Shown: piece by piece, positions 30,936 to 43,410 of the stretch | Layout: each line of letters opens with the position of its first letter | Position numbering within the stretch: position 1 is the stretch's first letter | NCBI GenBank assembly: GCA_019925095.2 | Contig: CM034397.1 | Location: 3,367,763-3,431,762 of the forward strand | Origin: Dendrolimus kikuchii | Lineage: Eukaryota; Arthropoda; Insecta; Lepidoptera; Lasiocampidae | Reading direction: 5' to 3' | Length of the DNA stretch: 64,000 nt | Notes under the pieces: model-generated | Told to the model about the DNA's origin: nothing | What the model saw: the letters and a program-made list of their open reading frames with translations, nothing else | Databases searched by the model: none | Position numbers and translations under genes: made by a program

Positions 30936-31209
30936 ATTTTGTAGTTTAGATAGTAATTATTGAGCTCTAAGACCAATACAAGTTAATTGGAGAAATAAAT
31001 CTGTACGTAGTGAAAACAACATATCAATAAATTCACATTTATGACAATAAATGTTCCATTGTAACCGTTATATTGTTTATTGCTTTTTATTAAGAATATT
31101 ATATTATGAATGACGTAATTCTGTATCTATTTGCACTTGTCTGTAATTTTGTATAACTTATATATAAAGTAAAAAAATAAATATTTTCTACTTCACCTTC
31201 AAATCAGTA

Positions 31210-31323
31210 TTTTTTTATGGCTTGAAGCAGGCAGACGGCTCACCTGATGGAAAGTGGTTACCGTCGCCTATAAACGTTTGCAGCACCAGGAGTGTCGCCA
31301 ACGCGCTGCCGACCTCTGAGAAA
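31210..31323 (-). mobile_element. CR1-like LINE 3' end fragment
   Basis: CAGGCAGACGGCTCACCTGA.. and CGTTTGCAGCACCAGGAG match the region at 6840-6910. Confidence 0.5.
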
Positions 31324-31335
31324 TTAATAACAGTA

Positions 31336-31542
31336 CATACATAACTTCACGCCAGTTCCCTTGCGGGGTAGGCATGAACGACAGAGCGCCATTTAGGTTT
31401 ATGCTTACACATCTCACTTGCTTTTTGACATTCATAACTCTTGTCATGCACGCTCGTCTGTTCTTAAGGCTCCTGACATCACCTTCTGCTAGTACACGAT
31501 CAATTTGATCATGGAAGGTGTGTCGTGGCCTTCCACGACTTC
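31336..31542 (-). mobile_element. LINE-A copy, 5' truncated
   Basis: 12-bp duplication TTAATAACAGTA at 31324-31335 and 31543-31554. Carries the CATACATAACTTCACGCC tail side. Confidence 0.9.
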
Positions 31543-31744
31543 TTAATAACAGTAACATGCAAAATAATAAAAATCACTTTATACTTTGCTACAATGAAAA
31601 AATATTGTAAAATATAATAATGTTTATGTTTTACTTGCCACGAAAACCACGATACTTGCTTCAAAAAATTGTGTAGAATTATTATTATTTACCCTTTAGC
31701 AAGTTTTGAAGTCGGTTCCGTTTTTTTTTTTTTTTTTTATAACG

Positions 31745-31855
31745 ACTAACGATCTTATTCATATTGAATTATAATAATTTTGAATGCTTCTTTAACAGCC
31801 TTAAAGAAGCGTTCAAACTTACTCTAACGCAATGTGAATAAGACCGAAAGAATTT
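31745..31855. repeat. Imperfect inverted repeat
   Basis: GATCTTATTCATATTGAATT..GCTTCTTTAA is mirrored by TTAAAGAAGCGTTCAAACTT..GTGAATAAGACC. MITE-like. Confidence 0.6.
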
Positions 31856-31859
31856 ACTA

Positions 31860-33180
31860 TGCTACCCAACTTTATTTAAGTATATAGAGCCAGAAGTTTG
31901 CGAGAAAAATGACTATGCCTCACAGAAGGACCTACAACCAGGATTTACAAAGATTTTCCTTTTGCTAAAATTACGACAAGACCCTAACAATATAAAACGT
32001 AATTAAATATTCTAGAAAACATTGTTTGCCTATAAGATCATGTATGTGTATAATTTATTACACATGTTACAATATATACATATATTGTAACATATGTAAT
32101 GATAAGAAAGCAGTTTGTAAAGGTGTTGAAAATGTTTGCATCGTCTATATGATGATGGATCAGACTTGTCAGGGGGGTCTAAGATATGAGAAAACAACAC
32201 TTAAAGTTAGTTACTACTTAAAGTAAATTTTAGTAGTTATAATTGGCGTACGATTAACCAAGAGAAGTACAGACTAGCGGTAAGTAAACAAGCGAAATTC
32301 CAAAAATTTAGTCATACGGCTAATGGTAGTTCGTTAGCCGGCTAAAAAACCAGTCGATAGCTATTTGGCTAATGGGTTAGATATACAATACACCTACGCA
32401 CGCACAGTACCAATAATTTTATTGTCTATACCAGGCTGTGGTCTCCAAATTTCTAGCCCTATGGCTATCATTATTTTACATAAATTAAATTAGTATTTTA
32501 TACAATTATTTATAATGTGGAATTCATAACAACTATTTGTTATGAATAACGTGTTCAGCGTTTTAGGAATGTTCCCAACTGACAGTGATTTGAGACCCAT
32601 TTACTATTTGTAACATTTTTTTTTTTAAATAAGGCTGTATATATTATTAGTATAGTAAATTTTAGTTTTAATTTGTTAATTGATTGTAAATATCAATACA
32701 ATATAAAATAATAAATGACTTATTATTTGTTAGTCATGAAGCTTTACCTAGCAAGTAAATTAAACCGAGATGTTATCTTAGTATATTTTTTATCCAACTT
32801 ATCAACAACAACAAGCCATTATCTATGGCGGGCCGGATTAACGACACCAAAACCATTAAATACAATATTGATATAATTTATTATCTATCTATATATTATC
32901 TATTTTTAACGCATGCTGTGTTCGTATCAAAAATGCCATACAGCAACCATATTCTCTGTCTTCTAATTTTTTTTTAAAGTACGTAAAGCTGATTTAGTCA
33001 GTGTACGAACCAAACCAAAAAAAATATCTAAGGTTGTCACTGCCCGGGCGTATTTAGTCTGCGGGCCGTAGTTTGGAGATCCCTGGTCCATACCGAACAT
33101 ACAGAGTCTACGGCCACCGTAAATTAAAATTCACTATGATTTACGGGACGTAAACTAAACATTTATATGCCTAACCAAAA
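31860..33180. other. Intergenic, no gene recognised
   Basis: A+T-rich, with short ORFs of no recognisable family. Confidence 0.4.
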
Positions 33181-33213
33181 TTTATTGTACAATCGCTAAA
33201 TATTGAATTATAC

Positions 33214-34027
33214 ATATACATATACACATACTACATACATATACACATACATAACTCCACGCCAGTTCCCTTGCGGGGTAGGCACGAACAACAGAGCGCC
33301 GTTTAGGCATATTCTTACACACCTCACTTGCTTCTTTGACATTCATAACTCTTGTTATGCACGCTCGTCTGTTGTTAAGGCTCCTGACATCACCTTCTGC
33401 TAGTACACGATCAATTTGATCATGGAGGGTGTGTCGTGGCCTTCCACGTCTTCTGCATCCATCCACTTTTGCATTGTATATCTGTTTAGTCATTCTTTCA
33501 TCACGCATTCTTTCCACATGCCCGAACCACCGGAGCATTCCTTTCCTTGCCTTCACCCCGACACTCTCTTTCTTACTTCGGTATTACGAACGCGGTCCGC
33601 GAGCGTCACTCCGCAGATTTTGCGCAGTGCTCGCATCTCGACCGCGTTTACTCTACTTTCATGCTCTCTCTTCCATACACAACTCTCGCTTCCATAAGTG
33701 AGCGTAGGTACCAGCACCGCGTTGTGTATGGAAAGCTGGGCCTTCTGGCTGAGGTTCTTAGCGCCTAGAAGTTTAACTAACGCTCCATTCACACAATTCT
33801 CCAAATTCACTCTTCTTTCTATATCAGCGGTGTACCTTCCATCCCTGCTAAAAGCACATCCAAGATATACAAACTCACTCACTTGCTCCAGCATAACATC
33901 GTCGACCATTATCCTTGCATTCGTTCTGGTTTCTTCTCTTTCAAACACCATAACCTTTGTTTTCTTCGCATTCAAATGTAAGCCTCTCGCCTGACAGTCA
34001 TCTTTCATCATTGTGACTAGTGTTTGA
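33214..34027 (-). mobile_element. LINE-A, longest copy (RT C-terminal region)
   Basis: The minus strand encodes the thumb and C-terminal part of an RTE-like reverse transcriptase protein: LHLNAKKTKVMVFEREETRT, SEFVYLGCAFSRDGRYTADI, VLVPTLTYGSESCVWKREHE, NAVEMRALRKICGVTLADRV, then GMLRWFGHVERM.., broken by one frameshift near 33555. The catalytic palm (x-A-D-D) and endonuclease are missing, so it is 5' truncated. Flanked by ATTGAATTA(T/C)AC at 33202-33213 and 34028-34039. This copy identifies the other, shorter fragments. Confidence 0.9.
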
Positions 34028-34666
34028 ATTGAATTACACGTTAATGTTATTTCGAGTAAAAGATGCTTCATTGAAGATGTCTTACGCCACAATAATAAAT
34101 AATTATTATTAGTTATTTTATCACCAAGTGAGCGAATTTGAAATCCGACAATCCGTACTCTCTGTAATTTGAAGCGCTACCATACCTTTCTACTCCCTTA
34201 GAACCGACACAAATGACGATTTCTTCTCAGCTCTCACCACTATCGAAAATTCCTTGGACGAAATTAGACTGAAGTCGCTCATTCAACAGCAAATCACGGA
34301 CTTCGTTTCGAAATGAAAATTTGTGAATTATCGTACAAAATGTTTTTAAATAATTAATCACGAATTTTGATTAAATTCTTGTTTACTTGATTTTTTCCTG
34401 CTTCTTGGTTATAAGCTCTTGTTTTTTTTAACTCTTGGTAGCAGCAGCTCTTAGTAGGTTCTTGTTAATTAGAAATTTGTTTCTGGTCCCATGAGTGTCA
34501 AATTATCGAAAGTCGACTGTATATACATAAAAAATAAACTAATCTCAGTGGGATATACTACACTAATGGGAAGCGTCATATATTTTACATCTCCCTGTCA
34601 AATTTCATCCATGTAAACCACTGGGTTTATGAGAAAAATAATTATGACATACAAAAGCAGACAAAA

Positions 34667-34950
34667 CGGGCATGTGGAAAGAATGCATGATGAAAGAATG
34701 ACTAAACAGATATACAATGCAAAAGTGGATGGATGCAGAAGTCGTGGAAGGCCACGACACACCTTCCATGATCAAATTGATCGTGTACTAGCGGAGGGTG
34801 ATGTCAGGAGCCTTAAGAACAGACGAGTATGCATGACAAGAGTTATGAATGTCAAAGAAGCAAGTGAGGTGTGTAAGAATGGGCCTAAATGGCGCTCTGT
34901 TGTTCGTGCCTACCCCGCAAGGGAACTGGCGTGAAGTTATGTATGTATGT
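34667..34950 (+). mobile_element. LINE-A copy
   Basis: HVERMHDERMTKQIYNAKVD to YPARELA. Duplication AAAAGCAGACAAA at about 34653 and 34951. Confidence 0.93.
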
Positions 34951-35221
34951 AAAAGCAGACAAACAGATGCACGGGCGGACATAGCAAATGCTTAAGGCTA
35001 TGGCCTTTCCAAAATGGCTCCTTAGCCATAGGGTACCTTTACCCTAAACTTAAAATAAATTATATGCTATATTTTATTGTTGGTTTCGTAACAGTTGGTC
35101 AGCGAGTCCAACGGACTCAACCGGCAGCGGTTAAGTCCTATCGCTAGGCTGTACTACCGAACATTCCTCCATCCGCTTTTCGGCAGACGCTCCTCTACGC
35201 TGTGAGGTCCAGCGCGAGGCT

Positions 35222-35460
35222 AATAATAGGAGAAATAAAAGCTCACCGCCTCCGCTGGCTCGGTCACGTAGAGCGGATGGGAGAGAATCGCAGCGTGAGG
35301 ACAGCATAGGTCAGCGTCTGGTCGACGGTCTCAAATATCGCTGGAAAGACAGAGTGGAGGCTGACCTGTCTGTTAGATAACGCAGGACAGGGAGAAGTAG
35401 CATGTTCTTGTATCATAGACCAAGACCCAGTTTGGATCGCTAACGGAGTAAGCAAATAAG
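35222..35460 (+). pseudogene. Second LINE type, C-terminal relic
   Basis: Reads IIGEIKAHRLRWLGHVERMG and ENRSVRTA and then stops. The R-W-L-G-H-V-x-R-M box is shared by C-termini of several LINE families. Frames are broken. Confidence 0.55.
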
Positions 35461-35636
35461 TTTTACATACATACTGTTTATAACGATCCTCTTTAGTATA
35501 TAGTTCGTTTTATAAGTTTTATACAGACATGTCACTCTTATGTCAAGTTTCGGTTTTTCAATATATTTTAATTTTATCCAAATTTTCTTTTAGTTATTTT
35601 ACCTAGTTCCTAGACCAAGAATCCACCTTAACACAT

Positions 35637-35778
35637 ACATACATAACTTCACGCCAGTTCCCTTGCGGGGTAGGCACAAAGTTAAAATCGAATGAACTGA
35701 TAAAACAGAGCGCCATTTAGGCGAGATATTGACTTGATACGCCATTCTTACACACCTCACTTGCTTCTTTGACATTCA
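35637..35778 (-). mobile_element. LINE-A left part, split by copia
   Basis: CATACATAACTTCACGCCAG.. to CACTTGCTTCTTTGACATTCA, internally scrambled. It breaks off exactly where the copia coding region starts. Confidence 0.7.
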
Positions 35779-37206
35779 ATAAATAATGTTTTATGTGTAC
35801 CGGATCTGTGTACAAATTTAATATCAATCAGTCAGCTGATAAAAAATGGAAACAAAATTCAGTTTAAAGAAGATTGCTGCTGTATTTATAACAAAAAGAA
35901 TAAGTTAGTGGGCATAGCTGACTTAATTGACGGTGTCTATAAATTGAGAATGGAAAACAAACAATGTTTATTTACATCATCTAGTGTGAATAGTAAAACA
36001 TGGCATAGAAGGTTGGGCCATTTGAATTCTAGTGACATGAATAAAATGAAGGATGGTGCAGTGACAGGTATGTTTTATATTGATAAAGCAGTCATAGATA
36101 AGAGTACATGTGCAGTATGCTGTGAAGGAAAACAGGCACGTCTACCCTTTACTCACCTGGGCAGAAGTAGCAGTGTATTGGATACCATACATGCAGATGT
36201 TTGCGGGCCCATGGAGCAACCTTCGATTGGTGGATCAAGGTATTTCCTTATTTTCCTTGATGATTATAGTCGCATGGCATTCGTTTATTTTCTCAAGGCA
36301 AAAAGTGAGGTATTCAAATATTTTAAAGAATATAGATCTTTGGTAGAAAACCAACATAATAAAAGAATTAAAATATTTCGTAGTGATAATGGCTTAGAGT
36401 TTTGTAGCAATGTGTTTGAAAATTACTTAAAGCAAGCTGGGATTGTCCATCAGAAAACTAACACATATACTCCAGAGCAAAATGGTATGTGTGAGCGCAT
36501 CAATCGCACTATTGTTGAGAGGGCTAGATGTTTACTGTTTGATGCAGGACTTGACAAAAAGTTCTGGGCCGAAGCAACCCATACTGCAGTTTATTTAAGA
36601 AATAGATCCATTGCAGCAGGTTTAAACAATAAAACACCATATGAACTTTGGATGAATAAAAAACCAGATTTAAGTCACATATGGATATTTGGTAGTCAAG
36701 TGATGGTTCATATACCCAAGGAGAAGCGACTGAAATGGGATATGAAAGCTATAAAAGGTATATTGGTGGGTTACGCTGATAACATCAAAGGCTACAGGAT
36801 TTATGATCTCCAGAAAAAATGTATAATAATAAGTAGAGATGTCGTTGTCCATGAAAGCATAGAAAAAGGAAAGACATCAGACATATTAGTTTCAGTGGGG
36901 GAAATATTACCACAGGAAGAGAAACAGAAGAGTTGTGATGAGGTACAGGAAAGTGATTCAAGTGACAGTGAATATGTACCGAGCTCATACAACAGTATAT
37001 CTTCAGATTCTGAGAAAGAAATCACTAATATAGATGGTGACTCTTTGTTGAAGGAGACTTCAAAAGAAGATGAACACCATAACTTAAAGAGGAAAAGAAA
37101 AGAACCAAAGCGTTATGGTAATTTTACTTCAGTGGAGAGTGTGACAAAAGATCCTTCAAGTGTCCAAGAGGCTATGAAGAGTCCAGATAAAGATAAAATG
37201 GATTAA
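35779..37206 (+). pseudogene. Copia pol, integrase part
   Basis: The frame is open from the left junction: PDLCTNLISISQLIKNG, then WHRRLGHLN..CAVCCEGKQARLPF (His-Cys zinc motif), integrase core residues D in DTIHADVCGP, D in FRSDNGLEF and E in PEQNGMCERIN, and a chromodomain-less acidic Ser-rich tail. All three DDE residues are present. The frame stops at 37204 after a deletion that removed the start of the reverse transcriptase. Confidence 0.9.
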
Positions 37207-37210
37207 TTCG

Positions 37211-38349
37211 GCATTCAACCTAATATATATGATAATTGTACAAATAATGTTGTTAAGTTGAATAAAGCTATATATGGTCTTAAGCAGTCATCTAGATCAT
37301 AGTATGAAAGAGTAGATCTATGTTTAAACCAATTGGGTTTTAAGAAAAGTCATTTAGAGCCTTGTGTTTTTATGAAAATTAATAATAATGTTAAAATTAT
37401 TGTAACTCTATATGTTGATGATTTTTTTGTTTATTCTAACTGTAAATCAGAAACTGATAGTTTAATTTCTGTGTTGAGTTTTAACTTTAAAATTAAAAAT
37501 TTAGGGCAAGTTAGTCAATGCTTAGGAATGAGAGTAAACATTGATAAAGATTTAAATACCATTACCTTGGATCAGGAACAGTACATAGAAGAGTTGTTAA
37601 TAAAATTTAATATGACCGATTGTAAAGTTGCAAATACACCTATGGAATGTAAACTAGATGTCAAATCAGGTGATTTTTGTGACACTAGTATACCTTATCA
37701 ACAGTTGATTGGTAGTCTTATGTATTTGTCAGTGTTAACTAGACCTGATATTTCTTATAGTGTAAGTTTTTTAAGTCAGTTTAACAATTGTCATACTAAT
37801 GTTCATTGGTCATATGCAAAGAGAATATTAAGATATTTAAAGAAGACAAAAAAAATTTGTTTGAAATATATAAAAGAAAAACCTAAATTAGAGGGATTTG
37901 TCGATGCTGATTGGGCTAGTAATTCAGTAGACAGAAAATCATATACAGGTTATTGTTTTATGATGTCAGGCTCACCTGTTTCATGGGAGAGCAAAAAGCA
38001 AAGGACTGTTGCGCTTTCATCGATGGAGGCAGAATATATGTCTATTGCTGAGGCATGCAAAGAGGCTATGTATTTGAGTTCATTGCAGAATGAAATAACT
38101 AATTACATGTATCCTATAGTATTGTATAATGATAGTCAGAGTGCCCAAAAGCTTGTAGCAAATTATGTAGTTCATAGAAAATCTAAACATATTGATATTC
38201 GATATCATTTTGTGAAAGATGCAGTTAATGACAACATAATTGATATTAAATATTTATCCAGTTCTGAAATGCCTGCAGATGTACTGACAAAATCCTTGAG
38301 TGCTACTAGACATAATAGTTGTGTTACTAAATTAGGTGTTGTACATTAA
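37211..38349 (+). pseudogene. Copia pol, distal RT and RNase H
   Basis: KLNKAIYGLKQSSRS, a TAG where the family has Trp, then YERVDLC; LYVDDFFVYSN (RT catalytic YVDD), MRVNIDKDLNTITLDQ, TRPDISYSV, RNase H WESKKQRTVALSSMEAEYMS and a terminal ADVLTKSL. About 130 codons of RT upstream are deleted. Not functional. Confidence 0.9.
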
Positions 38350-38380
38350 ATTGTAAGTAATATATTTAATGTAGTGGGGG

Positions 38381-38558
38381 TGTTATAAAGTATACATTAA
38401 ATATATTAGGTGATATTCTCGTAGACCAAATAGTAACAGTAGACTAAATTATATTCTTTGTCTGTGGTTCCGGTGTCCGTGTTCTTTCTTCTTCCTACGA
38501 ATAAAGTGCGTAATGGCTGACGATCAAATACCACTGCCGTTTTATTTATAATGATACA
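38381..38558 (+). repeat. 3' LTR of the copia element
   Basis: TG at the start, directly after a purine tract; AATAAAG at about 38500; ends in CA before LINE sequence resumes. With no second LTR to compare, the edges are inferred. Confidence 0.6.
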
Positions 38559-38656
38559 TTCTTTCCACATGCCCGAAACACCGAAGCATTCCTTTCCTTA
38601 CCTTCACTCCGACACTTTCTTTCAGACCAACTCTCTTTCTTACTTCGGTATTACGT
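38559..38656 (-). mobile_element. LINE-A right part, split by copia
   Basis: TTCTTTCCACATGCCCGAAA to TTCTTACTTCGGTATTACG, inverted, matching 33505-33590. Confidence 0.8.
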
Positions 38657-39343
38657 TTAAAATAAGTTTTATTGTTGGTAATGGTTGATTTTCACATCCC
38701 GGCCGTCACATAAAACGGCCCTAGCTGTCATTTTGCAATATATTCTAGCTGTGAAAATACCTAGCTAGGTCAGGATACAGGCTTTAAGAAAATCTTTCAC
38801 AATCTTAGGTTTAAACGCTATCTACGTATTCCGACAAACTTGATTTAACTTCACAAAAATACCGGCCGACTAAAGCATATAATCATATATGTGATAATGT
38901 GTAAAATCTATAAAGATAATTAGTAAATACTCTTAAGGTTATGAATTTTATTGAATCATGAGAATTTTCTACTCAGTCGTTGCTGTGTTCTAACTGTGAT
39001 AAGTATTTCTACTATTTTAGTCTTTAAAACTAATAGTGTTTATTATAAAATCGTATTTTGGTTATTTTTTTAGTAAATTTAGTTTACACCTTTAATTAGA
39101 ACTGGATTTCAACAAAACAATACGAAGGTAAAAATAAACAAAGCGGATTAGTACATTACTTCAGTTTTCGGACCAGTGGCGTGACTTGCCTTAGACGGAT
39201 CCTGTGTCAAAATGTGTTGACGGGTCCGAAGCCAGGGTAAACGTTTTATAAAAAAAGGAAAATATGCTCGAATTGAATTAAAATAATTATATATTTATTT
39301 TAAGTTATTATTTATACTTAATGCTCCTAAGAGCTCAGTCAAA

Positions 39344-39660
39344 CATTTTATCCGTGCAGGAACGGAGAAAGAATACAATTTCCTGCTCGACCGGGCGGCC
39401 TGTCGTAAGAGGCGACAAAACAACCCACAGCTAGGTGATAAGGCATTTGGTCGACTGGATGGCTACCACCCCTGATCTAAAGTATGTCGTCGTAACAACC
39501 ATGAGTTGTGTTCCGCCATTAGTGACCAGGTTCCAGTCTCCCTTAAGAGAGCAGCAGCGCATTTGTAGCACCTTTGGTGTTGCAAATGTCCATAGGCGAT
39601 GGTAACCGCTTTCCATCAAGTGGGCCGTCTGCCTGTCTGCTGAATTCCTGCAATAAAAAA
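39344..39660 (+). mobile_element. REP-E copy, full length, inside foldback arm
   Basis: TATCCGTGCAGGAACGGAGA to CCTGCAATAAAAAAA, about 317 bp. Confidence 0.82.
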
Positions 39661-39664
39661 AAGA

Positions 39665-39835
39665 CAAACAATTCAAATAAAAGATACACTTTTCTCGCCT
39701 TTTTTTCGGAAAGCTTATTTATCAAATCGTCCATAGCTGAAGACGATTTCAATTTTTCTAGATTTTCTGCCTCTACAATAACAAGTCTGATAGCGGTTTC
39801 TGTCGGCCTAGCAGTTATTCTTAAAAATGTTATTA
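39665..39835 (-). pseudogene. Repeated coding remnant in foldback arm
   Basis: The minus strand reads AIRLVIVEAENLEKLKSSSA and then MDDLINKLSEKKARKVYL. A diverged inverted partner at 43425-43530 reads related residues. Family unknown. Confidence 0.4.
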
Positions 39836-40332
39836 ATTAATTAATCACCGGCGTTATTTTTAAAGATATAAAAAAGACGCATTAGGCCGCAGTCACTAAC
39901 ACTAGCATATACCCAGAATCCTTCCGGCTTCCAGTTTATCATTTTTGTCACATCGCATTACATTACAACACCTTTATGACATTTTAATGACTTGTCTAAG
40001 GATACCCTATACGCCTATATACCCAAGGAAAACATGGGTGGCGCGTTATTGATGGCTCTGTAATAAAGAAGATCGAGGGGTGAAATGTGTTAAACGATAT
40101 TTGGAAAATATTCTTCTCTCAACAGAGTTTAATGTCTCAAATGACGCAATAAAAACGCGTCATTAAACTAGGATGATCAAGCTCATACTTGAGTAGGCCC
40201 TGTAGACAAGTACCATTAAGGAATTGATTGAAAATATATGGGAATGGCATAATATTTGGCGTAACGATACGTCATTCATTCCTATACATTTTCTATTCTA
40301 TTTTTTTACCGCTAATAGCACTTATTCAGAGG

Positions 40333-41270
40333 CAGGGCCGTCGTAAAAATATTGGACACCGGGGGATATCTTTTTTATTTTTTATTTGGTGTTTAACTTC
40401 ATCTACTTTTATATATTCTTTCTAGTGGAAATTAACCGTTTATTTATTTACAATATATTTCTACAAGCATTTACACCATACAATATTTAAAAAAACCTAA
40501 AACTGAAACAACTATATACATATTTACAAATAAAAAATGGATTTCAGATCACTGTTTAAAACTTATATTTTAGCAGATTGTATTTATATGTATTTGCTGG
40601 TATATGCGTGTCTATATAATAAAAGGAATTTAACTTTCATTAAATTTTATATTAATTAGATAATAATTATTTGTTACAAATCAACAGTTCAATAGCAACC
40701 ATTTTACCTAACTACCAATAATACCAATAAGCAACTGACAATATTAACCGACACCAATTTTAATTATAAAATAATGAGGCTTTCAAATAGCCAGTGTTTG
40801 TAGGTTTCCTACATCTGGAAATCATACAATAATTATCATTCTTACAATATAAAAATACATATTTAATTCATATATCAGACAAGTTTCCATTAAAAAAATA
40901 TGTTCATGTTTCAGTTCTAAGATTCATCAGTCATGTCCTTCAGTTAATTGCCCGACTGTATTTTTATTACAATCAATTTTCTCAGAAACTACTGGGTTTA
41001 TATGGATAAAAAGTGTAAGGAAAATGTCTTTTACCTACACATTGTTGTAAAACATTTAACTGGGAGTTGTTTTTTATGTAATATTAATCATTTATTCAGT
41101 AAAAAGTAACAGAATACTTAAAAACAGATACATTAGCACTTCAACTAGTATAGGAGAGCTTTGACATCTAAAACTAGGTAAAAGTTGTTAGATTGTAAAT
41201 GTATATTATTATTTATTATGATTCTTGCACTTGCACACACTTGCACCCCTGGTAAATACGGCCCTGTATT
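40333..41270. other. A+T-rich interior, possible small element
   Basis: CAGGGCCGTCGTAAAAATAT at the left and an inverted CAGGGCCGTATTTACCAGGG at the right hint at terminal inverted repeats 938 bp apart. Only about 9-12 bp match. No coding content. Confidence 0.3.
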
Positions 41271-41289
41271 TGAGGTGTTAGACAGAAGT

Positions 41290-41525
41290 GGTAGGTAGAG
41301 TTTAGGTAGAGTTCCCAACCGTACTATAATATATAGGTATAGTATAGTACTATATTTTAGCCAATTATACTATATATTATAAAAATATAATGTAGTAAGA
41401 AATGTACTACATATTCTTCGCTAATTCAATGGTCACACTTTTTAAATAGATCATTGCTGTCCAAAGCAAAAAATGGTGATAATTACACATGAAAAATTAA
41501 ATGGTGAAATAAATAAAATATAATA
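41290..41525 (+). repeat. Repeat shared with 25333-25555
   Basis: GTTCCCAACCGTACTATAAT and ATATTTTAGCCAATTATACT match the other copy in the same order. Confidence 0.55.
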
Positions 41526-42040
41526 TAAATAATGAAAATTCAATGTATACTTTGTTCCCCGAAATTTCTGAACAATAATTTAAAATAAAATTACAGCTTA
41601 AAATCAAAAATACTATATTTTCTTAAAAAAAGATGGCAACCCTAATTGTAGGTTGTAGATACCAATATGATCCAGTATCATTTGTATGGATGAAATCGCG
41701 GTCTTACACATTACTAATTATGAAAGGACCTTGTTCGGCTTAGTCCATATCCAAACTAAATTATATAATGTGAGGAATGGTACAATAATTATGTATTCTA
41801 CCATCACTACTTCTAATCTATGTAATTCCTGCCACTTTTAGCGATAAGACCGCCCTTTGTGCTCAATTACAATAATACTGCATATCACTAAGTTTGTCTG
41901 TAATGCTGTACAATACAGAGTTATTTATCTGTACACAATAGTGAAAGTAACCGTTTGTTATATTTGTATTTATATATTTGTAGCGTTATAGACGACTTTT
42001 AATTTTAGATTAAGTAAAAAATTAGATTTTTTGGGTACAA

Positions 42041-42340
42041 CGTTCATATAAACAAATTACTAAATAAACATAGTAATATTATTGACTATAGGTGTATTAC
42101 ATAACACACACACATACATACACTTTCATGCATAAACTTATCCATATATCACATGTATATATTATTATATTTATTATACATTATTCATTCACAATTATAT
42201 AATATATGTGATATATGGGTGAGTTTATGCATGAAAGTGTGTGTATGTGTGTGTGTTATGTAATACACCCATAGACAATAATATTACTATGTTTATTCAG
42301 TAATTTGTTTGTATAAACTTTATATGAATTTTATATGAAC
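42041..42340. repeat. Long palindrome, about 118-bp arms, about 40-bp loop
   Basis: The left arm runs 42041-42160 (TTCATATAAACAAATTACTA .. TTTCATGCATAAACTTATCC) and the right arm 42200-42340 is its near-perfect reverse complement. Includes a CA/TG-rich block. Probably a MITE. Confidence 0.85.
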
Positions 42341-42344
42341 TCAC

Positions 42345-43250
42345 CCATATGACTAAACTAACTAAAAGAAATACAGCCGATTTAGACAAGATTTCGCGAT
42401 ATAAACAGAATTTCGAAAAAGAATATAATGCATGCGTCATAATTATTTATAATTACTCTCAAGAAAAGTTATTTTATTCCAACCAGTAATTTCCTCACTG
42501 CTTCAATCGCATAAACTTAAAAAAAAAATTAAAGTTGTTTGTTATTACTTTTTTTAAATATTTCTTTAGTGATTTTATATTGTTTTTTTTTTAATTTAGC
42601 ATTTTCTATAAAGATTAGCCCTTCAGCCCCGGTAGGCGCAATCTAATGCCTTTTACTGATATATTTTTTATACACAGATTCGGTCCCCTTATTTCCGTCC
42701 TCAGTGAAAATCATCTGTTTCAAATAAAAATCGCCATCTGGTCTCTTAATAATTTCTTAAACCACGTCTCGATGTTGGTAATTTTTGAGTATTTAAGCAT
42801 TACTTAGCCACCTCTTATCCAGAGGAGTTTATAGGTAAGATTTTCGCTAATCACTTATTAAGCAATTGTTTAAAATTTCAGAGGCGATTATAAGTTGTAT
42901 GTATGAGTACGGTCATCTCCGTTATCAAAAGTATAAATATACATTTTATAACACCGATTCATATCCGTATTAAAGAACGAACAAACAAACATCCCAACTT
43001 TCTGTTAGTAAGGATATTTCCCTTAGATCCTTAAGGTGAATGGCACTTGTGAATTACAATTATTATCAGTTTATGTTAAAAGCAATTAATATTGCTATTG
43101 AAGAAATAAAGACACACTTGTTGTTTTCAATAACGGTAATAAGACGTGCTTTGTGTAAATAGTGTTTTGTATTAATTACGAAGACTAAAAAGTTTTAAAA
43201 AGAGGTAATTTAAAACTATGAAATTTGCTTTTTATTTATCGTATGAGTTC
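42345..43250. other. No gene recognised
   Basis: A+T-rich interior of the putative foldback element; no ORF of note. Confidence 0.4.
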
Positions 43251-43279
43251 AGCATATAGGCGATGGTAACCGCTTACCA

Positions 43280-43410
43280 TCATTTGATGGCCACTGAAAA
43301 GTGGCCAAAACGTCCGAATAATAAAAATCAAATAAATTACCGCGCTTAAAACCGTTAAAACGTTTTATTATGTGTGTACACAAGTCGCGAAAACTTATAA
43401 AATATTATAT
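43280..43410 (+). mobile_element. MITE-1 half copy
   Basis: GGCCACTGAAAAGTGGCCAAAACGTCCG.. to GTTTTATTATGTGTGTAC. Only one arm is present. Confidence 0.65.

Larger units (their letters stand above)
35779..38558 (+). mobile_element. Defective Ty1/copia LTR retrotransposon
   Basis: Order: end of protease/linker, GAG-pre-integrase zinc motif, integrase, (large deletion), distal RT, RNase H, polypurine tract GTAGTGGGGG, and a 3' LTR starting TGTTATAAAG at 38381 and ending near ACA at 38558. No 5' LTR, gag or primer site. Inserted in or recombined with a LINE-A copy that resumes at 38559. Confidence 0.9.

Noticed and set aside
33416..33701. Recurrent ORFs reading MCRGLPRLLHPSTFALYICL
   Set aside because: Antisense frame of the LINE-A C-terminus; appears at every copy.
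36670..37025. Minus-strand ORFs under the copia integrase
   Set aside because: Shadows of the plus-strand pol frame.
35779..38558. Intact copia element
   Set aside because: No 5' LTR or gag, RT partly deleted, and an in-frame stop.
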